DNA of 64,000 nucleotides from an uncultured Lachnospiraceae bacterium (GCA_910584945.1 CAJUDY010000007.1:1-64000); one strand, 5' to 3'; shown: positions 1 to 9,313, counted from the first letter of the stretch. Made by a program: numbers and translations. The notes: generated by a model not told the origin, from the letters alone.

Positions 1-62
1 GACAGGGGCAGTCTGCGCTTTTTTGGCTACCCGGAAGGTTGTGTTTCATAGTAAGCACAAAA

Positions 63-114
63 AACACCCCTTAAGCAGACTTTGGTCATTTCCCCTGTCT
101 GCTTAAGAGGTGTT
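63..114 (-). terminator. Intrinsic terminator hairpin
   Basis: Arms 63-80 and 97-114 are complementary at 17 of 18 positions around a 16-nt loop. Read on the minus strand the hairpin is followed by a run of T. It lies just beyond the minus-strand PTS and DUF4253 remnants and probably once ended their transcript. Confidence 0.75.
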
Positions 115-117
115 ATA

Positions 118-255
118 TCATTCCTTATTCCTCTGCATCATTTCTTTTTCTGTCATACTTTCTAAGCCCAGGAACAAACCGGTCGCCACCAAAGCCGGGA
201 TGACCGGAACGAATACGTCTCCGAAGGTACGGATGGCTTTCTGAATCTGATTCCA
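118..255 (-). pseudogene. Remnant of a PTS EIIBC sugar permease
   Basis: The minus strand encodes about 45 residues containing IRTFGDVFVPVIPALVATGL, which resembles the start of the EIIC membrane domain in glucose/sucrose-family PTS EIIBC proteins (usually 450-650 residues). The frame runs upstream into unrelated sequence and stops soon after the first membrane segment, so no B domain and no later helices are present. It is followed by a strong terminator. I read it as a decayed or recombined fragment rather than a working gene. The family call rests on one conserved block and is an inference. Confidence 0.5.
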
Positions 256-378
256 ATAGAGAAATTGGGGAAATACCATGATTTTTTCCAATGAAAAAGA
301 GGTATACCTGTCGTGGTGTACCTCTTGCTTCCGGCCATTGCCGGTATACATCTTTCTTTCTCCCGACAGACCAGACAA

Positions 379-582
379 CTAATCCCACCAGAAATACCAG
401 ACTGTGGAATACGCAAGCCCTGCTGCCATCTCTGAGATCGTATACGTCCTGGTCCCCTGATCCACCTGGTCAGTACAGAAAGCATAGCGCTCCTTTGCAG
501 CCTCCAGACTGTCCGCGCCGTATCTTTCGTACCAGTATTTGCATACCGCGATCATATCCTCTGCTGCGGGACTCCTCCCCAT
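379..582 (-). pseudogene. Short DUF4253-like C-terminal remnant
   Basis: A 67-codon minus-strand frame ends in STVWYFWWD and contains KYWYERYGAD and YAFCTDQVDQG. These blocks recall the C-terminal part of DUF4253 proteins, which are normally well over 150 residues. Compared with my memory of the family, a stretch between the two blocks seems to be missing, and there is no N-terminal region or clear ribosome site. It begins 17 bases after the stop codon of the AAA-ATPase gene. It could still be expressed as a small protein by read-through, but a broken gene is more likely. Its function is unknown. Confidence 0.45.
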
Positions 583-598
583 AATCTTCCAGATACTC

Positions 599-2293
599 TT
601 ATCCGATTCCGCTCTGACCGATCAGTACTTTCTTTCCTTCAAACGCAAACCCGTACCGCCGAATCCGCCCGCCCGGTATGCCTTTCGCTTCCAGAGACGC
701 CGCATATTGTTTCTCTTCGATCTGTGCCAGCGCATTCTGAACGGTCTCTTCCAGACTTTTTTCCTTTCCTGGATTTCTGACCTTAAACTCCAGAAGGATC
801 GCATCCTCCTCTTCCCTTTTCGGTTCCAGCATCACATCATACCTTCCAAAACCGCTCTCCCGGTTGGACAAAACCGTATACCGGCTTTCCAGATCCACCA
901 GAAGTCCCAGGACGAAACCGTGATAGAACCGCTCCGGCTCTGATTCCGACGGCTGTACTCCCGTATCAAAACAGCTGAAGACAGCCAGCGATACCCGGTT
1001 CATATACAGATTCATGGCCTCCAGATCCCCAAGAAGCAGCGCACGCAGAAACTCATTGTACGCCGGTGTAGACTGCCGGAACCATCGGTCGATCATCCCC
1101 CGGAACATCAGGCGGACCTCCCGGTTCGTCAGCGTGAGCTCATAGACGCCCTCTCCCCATTCATCCACAGAGACATGTTCCACCCGCAGATAACCGCCGG
1201 CCAGTAAAAAGCTCCAGACTGCGCTTTCCATCGTATCCAGCTGGCTGAATACGATCTGCTCATCGATCTGCGTGCAGAAGCTCTTCCCGCGCAGAAGCTC
1301 CTCCATGGTCTTTTTCACCTCGGAGCTTCCTCTCTGAATCAGCCTTCCTGCCAAGCTGTTGCTGCTGGTATTTGCCCAGTATGTGGAGAACCGCCCGTTT
1401 TTCAAATAATTAGTAATCGACCAAGGATTATAAATATCCCTATGCGCTCCAAATGCAAAACCGTCATACCATATCTTCACATTTGGCATCTGATCTTCCA
1501 GCAAATATTCTTTCAGCGCAGTATACACCTCTGACTCCGTAAAACCAAAACTTTCCGCATACAGATCCGATGTAGAGGTTACCACTGTCAGATGATTCAG
1601 ATCCGAAAAAATGGATTCCTTACTGACCCTCGTAATCCCGGTCATGACCGCACGCTCCAAATACGGATTGGTCTTAAATGTGGCATTGAACATATCCCTG
1701 ATAAATGCTACCAGATCCTCCCAGTACCCGTTTCCCCAGGCTTCCTGCAGCGGTGTATCATATTCGTCCAGCAGGATGAGAACTTTCTTTCCATAGTACC
1801 GATACAGATATTCGGACAGCTTATGGAGCGCTCTTCCGGCCACCACCTCGGGCATATCCATGGAAATCTGCCGGTATTCTGCTTTCTCCTCCTCCAGGAG
1901 CAGATCCCCCTGCAGCAAAAATGCATATTCCCGGTACAGATCGGTCAAGATCTGATTGATCCGCTGAACCGTAGACTGGTAATCCTTTCTCTTGACCTCC
2001 GCAAAGGACAGACTGATCACAGGATACGTCCCCTGTAATTTCCGGTATCGTTCTTCTTTCCATATTGACAGACCTTCAAAAAGGTCGCCTCTGCCCTCAT
2101 GGGCGTTGGAAAAGAAATATTTCAGCATGCTCATGTTCAGAGTCTTTCCAAAGCGCCGGGGGCGGGTGATCAGCGTTACCGCATCGTGGTTCTCCCACCA
2201 CTCCTTGATAAACGCGGTCTTGTCCACATAAAAAATATCATTTGTGATCACATATCCGAAGTCCTGATGTCCGATTCCTGTGACTCTCGCCAT
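599..2293 (-). CDS. AAA-ATPase-like protein with PD-(D/E)XK nuclease domain
   Basis: A 564-residue protein of the common AAA-ATPase_like plus PDDEXK_9 (DUF1703) architecture. The P-loop RPRRFGKT is at residues 44-51 and the Walker B LILLDEYD near 175. A C-terminal nuclease-like core has Asp486, Glu502 and Lys504 in the order expected for PD-(D/E)XK enzymes. The start ATG follows AGGTGGAAGG. A vegetative promoter with a 17-bp spacer lies 32 bases upstream, so the gene is probably transcribed alone. Such proteins form large paralogous families in gut Bacteroidetes and Firmicutes. A mobile or defence role is often suspected, but the biochemical role is not established. Confidence 0.88.
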   Translation of the reverse strand: MARVTGIGHQDFGYVITNDIFYVDKTAFIKEWWENHDAVTLITRPRRFGKTLNMSMLKYFFSNAHEGRGDLFEGLSIWKEERYRKLQGTYPVISLSFAEVKRKDYQSTVQRINQILTDLYREYAFLLQGDLLLEEEKAEYRQISMDMPEVVAGRALHKLSEYLYRYYGKKVLILLDEYDTPLQEAWGNGYWEDLVAFIRDMFNATFKTNPYLERAVMTGITRVSKESIFSDLNHLTVVTSTSDLYAESFGFTESEVYTALKEYLLEDQMPNVKIWYDGFAFGAHRDIYNPWSITNYLKNGRFSTYWANTSSNSLAGRLIQRGSSEVKKTMEELLRGKSFCTQIDEQIVFSQLDTMESAVWSFLLAGGYLRVEHVSVDEWGEGVYELTLTNREVRLMFRGMIDRWFRQSTPAYNEFLRALLLGDLEAMNLYMNRVSLAVFSCFDTGVQPSESEPERFYHGFVLGLLVDLESRYTVLSNRESGFGRYDVMLEPKREEEDAILLEFKVRNPGKEKSLEETVQNALAQIEEKQYAASLEAKGIPGGRIRRYGFAFEGKKVLIGQSGIG

Positions 2294-2325
2294 CCTTCCA
2301 CCTCTGCCCTTTCTTTTTCTGTATT

Positions 2326-2354
2326 ATTCTACTGTAAAACCATTGCGAAATCAA
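2326..2354 (-). promoter_or_regulatory. Vegetative promoter of the AAA-ATPase gene
   Basis: On the minus strand, TTGATT (2349-2354) and TAGAAT (2326-2331) are separated by exactly 17 bp. The first base of the ATG at 2293 is 33 bp beyond the -10 element. Confidence 0.65.
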
Positions 2355-2510
2355 CACAATATCACCATCACTTCAGGATAAACTAATAAACTGTTATTCG
2401 AACCAAACTGACAGGGAACGGTTCATACCGGCTTTGTCCCGTCTGCTTTTTTCAGACTCTTATCACAAGAATAAATGGCGCAGCCTGCTGATGCAGTGCT
2501 TTTTTGATCT

Positions 2511-2540
2511 GTGCTGCAGCCATTTTCATGGCTGCAGCAC
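2511..2540 (-). terminator. Strong hairpin after the small membrane protein gene
   Basis: A perfect 13-bp stem (2511-2523 with 2528-2540) closes on a 4-nt loop. It lies 3 bp beyond the stop codon of the minus-strand gene ending at 2544. There is no T run directly after it on the minus strand, so it may act as an mRNA 3-prime stabiliser rather than, or as well as, a terminator. Confidence 0.6.
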
Positions 2541-2543
2541 TCT

Positions 2544-2972
2544 TTAATCAGCCAACTTTCTGGCCAGTCTCACGATACTCCCGTTTGTCAGTTCCACAAG
2601 CGGAACTCCGACTGCCAGAAACGTCGGGAGCAGCGTCTTCAGCACGGCAGGCGTCTGTGCGCCCGCGTCTATAAAGACCATGCAAACCGTGATCGATCCA
2701 ATCATCAGTACAGACAACACAAAAGTTGACACCAGATATTCCATAATTCCGTCTTTGCATCCAATTGTATGAGCAACTCTTTTGCCGATTTTCATGGCCG
2801 GAAGCAGACTTCCAATCAAATATCCAACCGAGAGACTCATAATAAATTTCTGTATAAGCGGAAGCAGGGAATATTCACCGTTCAGTATTTGGCCGGTAAT
2901 ACTGAGAGCAATTCCCATTACAACTCCCATAAACAGGTTGATCATAGCTGCTGTTTTTGCTTCCTTCTCCAT
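2544..2972 (-). CDS. Small four-helix membrane protein, DUF2798-like
   Basis: A 142-residue hydrophobic protein with about four predicted membrane segments: near residues 8-28, 38-58, 78-100 and 112-130. The GVVMGIALSITG and KFIMSLSVGYLIG segments recall DUF2798-type small membrane proteins, but the resemblance is weak. It starts 24 bp after the GcvT/LigM-like gene and ends at a strong hairpin, so the two are probably co-transcribed. By position it could move a substrate or product of that enzyme, which is only a guess. No catalytic motif is visible. Confidence 0.7.
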   Translation of the reverse strand: MEKEAKTAAMINLFMGVVMGIALSITGQILNGEYSLLPLIQKFIMSLSVGYLIGSLLPAMKIGKRVAHTIGCKDGIMEYLVSTFVLSVLMIGSITVCMVFIDAGAQTPAVLKTLLPTFLAVGVPLVELTNGSIVRLARKLAD

Positions 2973-2996
2973 ATCGAAGGTCCTGCTCTTTCAGGA

Positions 2997-4328
2997 TCAG
3001 TCAAAATGCGGATGCGGAATCCGCTCTACGTCAAAACTTTCGTTGCGGTCTACTTTATTATAGGGAAACAGCGTAACCGTCGCCCGGACCCGCATCTGAT
3101 AAGTTCCCGGATTTCCCCACAGCACCTCCACCATGCGGCCTTCCACCGCGTACTCCTCTTTCAGCGTACAAAGGGATATCATATCCCGGGTTTTCGGAGA
3201 AAGCATGCGCCCGGAAGATGCGCCGATCAGCCGGTCCCCATCGTATACCTCATCCATATGCAGCCCTCCGTTATTGCGCACATAATCATAATCGCATACC
3301 ATATCCAGCGTATCCACCCGTTTCTCCGGGTCCATGGTCGCCGCGATCACCTTCAGAATATCTTCTTTGTCCCAGATCAGATGTACACAGGTGTTGTGAG
3401 GACCCTCCAGCTCTTTTTGAAGCGCTTCTTTCCCGACAAACTCATGGTTAAAGCGGACCAGCTTCTCCCATCCAAGATCTATGGGGCTGCGGTAAAGTAA
3501 TTCTGAATCTCTGGAAATGCTTCCGCTGATCACCGGCATATCGTCAAAGGGCGTCGCAAAATGTTCTGCCACCTGCGGAATGCTGCCGTCACAGTGTGCA
3601 TTTACATAACCATAGCGTCCCAGAGGCTGAATACCATACTTTTCTCCTACTTCCAAAAGTTTTTTATAAACCGCGTGCGCGTCTTCCAGCCTGCCATGCA
3701 CTTCATAACCCAGCGTCCCCGCCATACCCGTCCGGAGAATAAAGACGTCCCTGCCGTCTATAACCACATCCTTCAAGTACATGAATTTCAGATCATGAAG
3801 ATCTGATCTGGACGCATCCTCCACGATCTGCAGCGACTTCGGACCGCACAGTTGGTAGAAAAATCGTTTGCAGCGGGTCGCCTCGCTTGTAATATGAAAT
3901 TTATTGCCGCACATCTGATTCAGCACAACCGGGTCCGGCAGACATCCCGATACAAATTCATCCTCCGAACGCCGCATGATAATCCCGTCCAGAATGATTT
4001 TCCCCTGCTCATTGCAAAGAATCGTATGGCGCGCCTTGCCGATCGGGAAATTACGAAACGTATTCACACTGACCGCTTCCATCAGATCCAGATATTCCTT
4101 TCCCTTGATGTCGAAAAACAGAAACGGATTCAGTCCTGCGTGAATGTAGCTGGTCTCATACCAGCTCATTTCTTCTTTTTCCCATCTGTCATAGGCAAAT
4201 GGATGGACTGACCACTCTCCGTTGTCCAGCGGCGTGAATTTTCCCTCCTGCGCCACAAAAACAGCCTTTTCCGGGATCTGGTCGTTGGGTATGTACGGAG
4301 AAAACGTCATTTTCATTTCACTGCTCAT
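2997..4328 (-). CDS. GcvT-family tetrahydrofolate-dependent (de)methylase, LigM-like
   Basis: A 443-residue protein of the aminomethyltransferase (GcvT) fold, which moves one-carbon units to or from tetrahydrofolate. It is longer than a glycine-cleavage T protein (about 365 residues). Blocks such as YIHAGLNPFLFFDIKG, VNTFRNFPIGKARH and ILCNEQGKIILDG resemble the LigM/DesA O-demethylase branch that removes methyl groups from methoxylated aromatics. No glycine-cleavage H or P genes are nearby. A PucR-type activator gene lies directly upstream and a small membrane protein downstream, which suggests an inducible catabolic unit. The start ATG follows AGAGG at 9 nt. The fold is confident; the substrate is inferred. 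Confidence 0.75.
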   Translation of the reverse strand: MSSEMKMTFSPYIPNDQIPEKAVFVAQEGKFTPLDNGEWSVHPFAYDRWEKEEMSWYETSYIHAGLNPFLFFDIKGKEYLDLMEAVSVNTFRNFPIGKARHTILCNEQGKIILDGIIMRRSEDEFVSGCLPDPVVLNQMCGNKFHITSEATRCKRFFYQLCGPKSLQIVEDASRSDLHDLKFMYLKDVVIDGRDVFILRTGMAGTLGYEVHGRLEDAHAVYKKLLEVGEKYGIQPLGRYGYVNAHCDGSIPQVAEHFATPFDDMPVISGSISRDSELLYRSPIDLGWEKLVRFNHEFVGKEALQKELEGPHNTCVHLIWDKEDILKVIAATMDPEKRVDTLDMVCDYDYVRNNGGLHMDEVYDGDRLIGASSGRMLSPKTRDMISLCTLKEEYAVEGRMVEVLWGNPGTYQMRVRATVTLFPYNKVDRNESFDVERIPHPHFD

Positions 4329-4440
4329 AAATAAAACCTCTCTTTCTTCCTGATATAGTCATTTTAAGAAAAGAAAGGTCCTTTTTCCATGTATTTTTAC
4401 CCAAAAAGCCAGCATCTATTTTGAACTTTTGCACAATTCC

Positions 4441-5640
4441 CTATCTGTCCGGCCGCATCATCTGACGAAGGCGAAAAGAAAACTGCAGAAGGAAGCAGAG
4501 ATTCTCGTCATCCAGATCCATGTGAAAAAGTTCTTCCGCCCGTTTCAGCCGATAGTACAGCGTATTTTTATGCATGTGCAGCCGTCCGGCCGCCCGCTGC
4601 ATATTCCGTCCGCTTTCCAGCCAGGCCTCTATACTTTTCGATAATTCTGTATGGTTTTTCTGATCATACGCTGTGATCTGCAAAAGCAGCGGATGACAGA
4701 AGCTTCCAAGGTCATGTTTTCCGGCAGCAACGGCGAAAAAGTGATAGAGAAAAATATCGTCATAATACAGGCATCTCTTCTCAATCTGCAGCTTTTCCCT
4801 TACCATGCGGACTGCCTTTGCTTGTTCATACATCTCAGGCAGTTCCAGGATGTCCTCGAAGCTCCTGCTGATGCCGATCCAGAAGGACGCGCCCGAAAAG
4901 CAGTCCTCAAGCGTTTTCTGTACAGACACGCCGCACAGATTTTCTTCCAGCAAAACCAGCAGCTGATTCTCATACAAAATGCAGGCGCACGGCTCCAGTG
5001 AAGCCATGACCGATTCGCGCACAAAATGCAGGGCCAGAGGACTTCCGTTCCTAAGATAACCGCCTGCTGCCAGCCGCATACGCCGGGGCAGCTTCAAGTG
5101 TACCGCCTGAATTCTCTCCCGTGCTTCTTCTGCATTTACCATATGCTCCAGAATATCCTTCAGGATGCTGAAATAAGGCAGCGTCTGCATGGCTGTATGT
5201 TCATAATACAGGATCTCAAACAGCGCCGCCTTGCACAGCAGAACCATCAGTTCCGGATCTTCCTCCGCGACCGGTATACATTCCACCAACGTGGCCACTC
5301 CTACCGCCCCGTCTTTGTCCCGAATCCGACATCCAAGAAATCTGGCCGGATAAAAATCAAAACGTCCGAATACCGGCTCGTCCTGCCCAAAGAGAATCTC
5401 AAAAATCCCTGCCTTCTCAACCGTGTACATATCTTTCGCCACCAGGCGCTGGTCCGGAAACATCATTTCCCATATCGGTCGATCCTCTGCCCGGCTGCTG
5501 CGGGCCAGAAATTTTCCGCTCAGATCCATAATAAACAGCGGATTCTGAAATACCTCCGCCGCCACATCCACCAGATGCTGCAGCCCCTTTCGCTCGATCA
5601 GTGCCTGCAGGAGCCGTTCCTTTTTCTCCGAAGCTGTCAT
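4441..5640 (-). CDS. PucR/CdaR-type transcriptional regulator
   Basis: A 399-residue regulator. The C-terminal helix-turn-helix (MQRAAGRLHMHKNTLYYRLK, near residues 358-377) is typical of the PucR HTH_30 family. The middle has the degenerate GGDEF-like region found in CdaR and PucR proteins, and the N-terminal half is probably a ligand sensor. I place the start at 5640, where GGGAGGA sits 4 nt upstream, instead of an in-frame ATG at 5661 without a ribosome site. It lies 112 bp upstream of the GcvT/LigM-like gene in the same direction and probably controls that gene. The inducer cannot be seen. Confidence 0.85.
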   Translation of the reverse strand: MTASEKKERLLQALIERKGLQHLVDVAAEVFQNPLFIMDLSGKFLARSSRAEDRPIWEMMFPDQRLVAKDMYTVEKAGIFEILFGQDEPVFGRFDFYPARFLGCRIRDKDGAVGVATLVECIPVAEEDPELMVLLCKAALFEILYYEHTAMQTLPYFSILKDILEHMVNAEEARERIQAVHLKLPRRMRLAAGGYLRNGSPLALHFVRESVMASLEPCACILYENQLLVLLEENLCGVSVQKTLEDCFSGASFWIGISRSFEDILELPEMYEQAKAVRMVREKLQIEKRCLYYDDIFLYHFFAVAAGKHDLGSFCHPLLLQITAYDQKNHTELSKSIEAWLESGRNMQRAAGRLHMHKNTLYYRLKRAEELFHMDLDDENLCFLLQFSFRLRQMMRPDR

Positions 5641-5688
5641 TCTTCCTCCCTCATTCCGCATGTTTCCGCCGCATACCGTCTGTTTTTC

Positions 5689-7527
5689 TCAGACTCTCTC
5701 TCCTGCAAATACCCGCATCGCCGCCTCTTCCTCAAACTGTCTCGCGTACAGTTCCTGATAGTATCCTTTTTTCTCGAGCAGCTCTCGATGTGTCCCCTGC
5801 TCGATGATCTTCCCGTCCTTCACCACCAGGATCAGATCCGCCCTGCGGATGGTAGAGAGCCGGTGGGCGATCACGAAGGAGGTGTGCCCTTTCAGCAGAT
5901 GCTCCACGGCGTTCTGGATCAGCCGCTCGGTCTTTGTATCGATGGAGGAGGTGGCCTCGTCCAGCACGAAGATGGCCGGATCGGCCAGAATGGCTCTCGC
6001 AAAGGAGATCAGCTGCTTCTCCCCCACGGAAAGCCTGCCGCCGCTCTCCCCCACATTGCTCTCATACCCCTCCGGAAGCTTCTCCGCCACCGTATCCGCG
6101 GATACCTGTCTGGCCGCTTCCTCCACTTCTTTATCCGTAGCAGAAATTCTTCCATATCGGATATTTTCCCGGATGGTGCCGGAAAAAAGATGCGGATTCT
6201 GAAGCACATAGCCCATCTGACTGTGGAGCCACAGCTGGGACCGCTCCCGGTAGTCCACGCCGTCGATCAGTATCCGTCCCTTTGTGGGCTCGAAAAAACG
6301 CCCCAACAGATTGACCAGGGTGGACTTGCCGGCGCCGGTCTCCCCCACGATGGCCACATTCATGCCTGCGGGCACGTGAAGGTTAAAGTGCTCCAGCACA
6401 TACTCCTTTCCGTCGGGATACCTAAAGGACACATCCTCAAAGACAATGTCTCCTTTGATCCGTTCCCAGTTCTCCCTCTTGGCCGTAAATGCGTCTCCGT
6501 ACCGCTCCGCCACGTCCTCCCGGTCCACCACACCAGGCTCCTGCTCCAGGAGATCCGTGACCCGCTCGATGTTGGCCTGGCAGGAGATCAGCTCGGACAG
6601 AAGCCTTGCCAGCTGCTGGATGGGCTCGAAGATCACCACCGCGTAGGAGATAAAGACCGACAGCGTGCCAAGCTGCATCAGATCCTTTTGTACCATGCCG
6701 CCTCCTCTGGCCAGTACGATGGCGGAGACCACGGAACCGCAGAACAGAATCAGCGGGATATAGACCGCATTGAGCTTCGCCGCCCGGCTGGAAGCCTGGT
6801 GCATTTCGGTGGTTTTTTTATAGAATTCCTGGTCATTGTCCTCCTCGATCCCCATGCTTTTGGAAGTCCTCACGCCGGTAATACCCTCGTTGTAGGCACT
6901 GGTGATCTGAGAATTCACTTTACGGATCCTCCGGTTCCAGTACAACATTTTATTTTGGAAATACACCGTCAAAAGGGCGATTCCCGGCGCCACCAGCATG
7001 ATGATCAGCGCCAGCCCCGCGTTCAGGAAAAGCATGACACCGAACACAGCGATCACATAGAGAAACGCCCAGAACATATCCACCAGTCCCCAGGCCACCA
7101 TGGTGGCGATCCGCAGGGTATCGCTCATGACCCGGGCGTGGATATACCCCACCGGGGTGGTATTATAATAGGAAAAAGACAGGGTCTGCAGATGCGCAAA
7201 CTGCGCCCACTTCAGATCCCGTCCCAGATTCATCTCAATGGTGGTGGCCGCGTGCACAGAAAAATACACGCTGACGGTCTGAAACACAATCATCAGCACG
7301 TAAACGATGATAAAGGACCGGACGCCGTCCAGGGTATTCCGGGCGATAAAATGGTCGATGGCATAGCTCTGAAACAACGGCACCAGGATATCCACGGCAG
7401 CCAGAAAGATATTCAGCCCCATGGTGATCAGAAAATATTTTTTATAAGGTTTAAAAAACGGAAACAGCTTCGCCCAGATCCGAAGACTGAAGGGCTGGTT
7501 GTATTCCTGCTCTTCAAAAACTGCCAT
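5689..7527 (-). CDS. ABC exporter half-transporter, canonical ATPase subunit
   Basis: A 612-residue fusion of a six-helix exporter domain (residues about 20-320) and an ATPase domain. Walker A is GETGAGKST, the signature is LSVGEKQL (degenerate in its third position), Walker B is FVLDEATSSID with the catalytic glutamate present, and the switch histidine is in IAHRLST. The start overlaps the end of the partner gene by 14 bp, and GGGAGG precedes the ATG. With that partner it forms a heterodimeric type IV exporter of the BmrCD/TM287-288 kind. Substrates of such pairs range from drugs to peptides and cannot be read here. Confidence 0.9.
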   Translation of the reverse strand: MAVFEEQEYNQPFSLRIWAKLFPFFKPYKKYFLITMGLNIFLAAVDILVPLFQSYAIDHFIARNTLDGVRSFIIVYVLMIVFQTVSVYFSVHAATTIEMNLGRDLKWAQFAHLQTLSFSYYNTTPVGYIHARVMSDTLRIATMVAWGLVDMFWAFLYVIAVFGVMLFLNAGLALIIMLVAPGIALLTVYFQNKMLYWNRRIRKVNSQITSAYNEGITGVRTSKSMGIEEDNDQEFYKKTTEMHQASSRAAKLNAVYIPLILFCGSVVSAIVLARGGGMVQKDLMQLGTLSVFISYAVVIFEPIQQLARLLSELISCQANIERVTDLLEQEPGVVDREDVAERYGDAFTAKRENWERIKGDIVFEDVSFRYPDGKEYVLEHFNLHVPAGMNVAIVGETGAGKSTLVNLLGRFFEPTKGRILIDGVDYRERSQLWLHSQMGYVLQNPHLFSGTIRENIRYGRISATDKEVEEAARQVSADTVAEKLPEGYESNVGESGGRLSVGEKQLISFARAILADPAIFVLDEATSSIDTKTERLIQNAVEHLLKGHTSFVIAHRLSTIRRADLILVVKDGKIIEQGTHRELLEKKGYYQELYARQFEEEAAMRVFAGERV

Positions 7528-9313
7528 GTGATACCGCCTCCCGTTCCATCTGGATCTCGTAAATCTGCCGGTAGATCCCGTCTCTTCGGATCAGCTCCTC
7601 GTGGGTCCCCGTCTCCTCCACTCTGCCCTGGTTCAGCACCAGAATCCGATCCGCTCCCATCAGCGTCGTGATGCGGTGGGAGATCAGGATGACCGTGGCG
7701 TCCTTCATATGTTCCTTTAGGGCCTGCCGGATCTCATGATCGGTTTGTGTATCCACGGCGGACAGGGAATCGTCAAAGACCATGACCGGCGCTTTCTGCA
7801 GCAGCATCCTTGCAATGGCCACCCGCTGCCTCTGCCCGCCGGAGAGGGTCACGCCCCGCTCCCCCACCAGCGTTTCGTAGCCGTCCGCAAAATTCCGAAT
7901 GGATCGGTCCACACAGGCCGTCCGGGCCGCGCTTTTGATCTCTTCCATGGAGGCGTCCTTCGCCGCCGCGGCAATATTTTCCCGGATCGTCCGGGAGTAA
8001 AGGAAGGGTTCCTGCAGCACCATCCCCACCCGGCGGCGCAGCCAGTCAAGGGGAAGCTTCCGGATATCCACACCGCCCAGGGTGATCGTCCCCTCTTCCA
8101 GCTCATACAGCCTGGTCAGAAGCTGCACGATGGTGGATTTCCCGCTGCCGGTCCCGCCCAGGATGCCGAAGGTCGTCCCCTGCGGGATTGCAAAGGAAAC
8201 GTCATGAAGCACCCTTTCTCCCTGTCCGTAGGCGAAGGACACATGGGAGAAGGCGATGTCCGTGCGCTCCGGCAATTTCAAATCCTGGCCATAGCCGCTC
8301 TTCTCACCGTCACGCTCTCCTGCCGAATCCAGCCCCGCATATGCTTCTTCCTCCCCGTGAATGATATACCCCACGCGGTCAAAGGACACCCCCGCCTTAC
8401 TCATATCGGACAGAATTCTTCCCAGTCCCCGGACCGGCCACACCAGCACTGTATTGTAGGAGGCGAAGGCCACGAATTCTCCCACGGACATCTGACCGTG
8501 AACGGCTTCCACTGCGCCCAGCACTACGACCGTCGCCACCTGCAGTCCCGTGATCAGGTCGCCCACGCCCCAGTACAGACCGGACAGGGTTCCCAGACGA
8601 ATCCACAGACGGGCGAAGGCTTCATTCTTCTCCCGGAACCGGTCCATCTCGAACTGCTCCCGGCCAAAGGCCCGCACCACCCGCACGCCGGTGGCGTTCT
8701 CCTGCACTACCGTGGACAATTCTCCCTCGGCCTCGTCCGCATCGGTAAATCTTCTGGCGATCAGCCGATAGAATACTGTCGAATAAATCACCACCACTGG
8801 CACAAAAAGCAGCACCACGAAGGCCAGCTTCCGGTTCATGGATGCCATCATTCCAAAAGAAATCCCCACCAGGAACACGGTCCGGAATACTTCCAGAAGC
8901 TGCGTCACCACGAAGTTCCGGATCACCTCCACATCTGAGGTACAGCGCTGGATGATGTCGCCGGTCTGATTCTGATCATGCCAGCTCATGGGCAGCCGCT
9001 GCACATGGAAAAACAGGGCGTCCCGCAGATTCTTCGCAAAGTTCTCCCCCGCCTGGGACGTACAGGTACGGGTAATATAAGTGGAAATTCCCGACAGCAC
9101 CGCCACCGCCGCGATGGCCAGCGACAACGCCCACAGATGATCCTTTAGATACAGATATCCGCCGCCCTCCAGCACCCGGTCGATGCCGAAGCGGAAGATC
9201 TGAGGCGTCACCGCGTTGAGCGCCGTAGTCACAAAAGAAGCCAGAACCGCACATACGAAATACCGTCTGGACCCTTGAAAATATCGTAAAATCAGTTGTG
9301 TTTTTCTTTTCAT
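7514..9313 (-). CDS. ABC exporter half-transporter, degenerate ATPase subunit
   Basis: A 599-residue membrane-plus-ATPase half-transporter. Walker A is GGTGSGKST and the signature is canonical LSGGQRQR. Walker B reads VFDDSLSAVD, with Asp in place of the catalytic glutamate, and the switch region is ISHRI. This is the classical partner of the next gene: one composite ATP site should be weak and the other active. I use the ATG at 9313 (protein MKRKTQLILRYF). A TTG at 9355 would extend it by 14 residues into the glucokinase gene. The ribosome site is weak, consistent with translational coupling to glucokinase, whose stop is at 9345. Confidence 0.88.
   Translation of the reverse strand: MKRKTQLILRYFQGSRRYFVCAVLASFVTTALNAVTPQIFRFGIDRVLEGGGYLYLKDHLWALSLAIAAVAVLSGISTYITRTCTSQAGENFAKNLRDALFFHVQRLPMSWHDQNQTGDIIQRCTSDVEVIRNFVVTQLLEVFRTVFLVGISFGMMASMNRKLAFVVLLFVPVVVIYSTVFYRLIARRFTDADEAEGELSTVVQENATGVRVVRAFGREQFEMDRFREKNEAFARLWIRLGTLSGLYWGVGDLITGLQVATVVVLGAVEAVHGQMSVGEFVAFASYNTVLVWPVRGLGRILSDMSKAGVSFDRVGYIIHGEEEAYAGLDSAGERDGEKSGYGQDLKLPERTDIAFSHVSFAYGQGERVLHDVSFAIPQGTTFGILGGTGSGKSTIVQLLTRLYELEEGTITLGGVDIRKLPLDWLRRRVGMVLQEPFLYSRTIRENIAAAAKDASMEEIKSAARTACVDRSIRNFADGYETLVGERGVTLSGGQRQRVAIARMLLQKAPVMVFDDSLSAVDTQTDHEIRQALKEHMKDATVILISHRITTLMGADRILVLNQGRVEETGTHEELIRRDGIYRQIYEIQMEREAVSHGSF

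Noticed and set aside
2997..4328. Glycine cleavage system T protein (gcvT)
   Set aside because: The protein is about 80 residues too long, is not accompanied by gcvH or gcvP, and its blocks are closer to LigM-type demethylases.
5026..7671. Very long plus-strand open frame (881 codons) opposite pucR and the ABC gene
   Set aside because: It is antisense to two well-recognised genes, is rich in His/Gln/Pro/Arg as expected of a mirror frame in GC-rich coding DNA, and has no family motifs.
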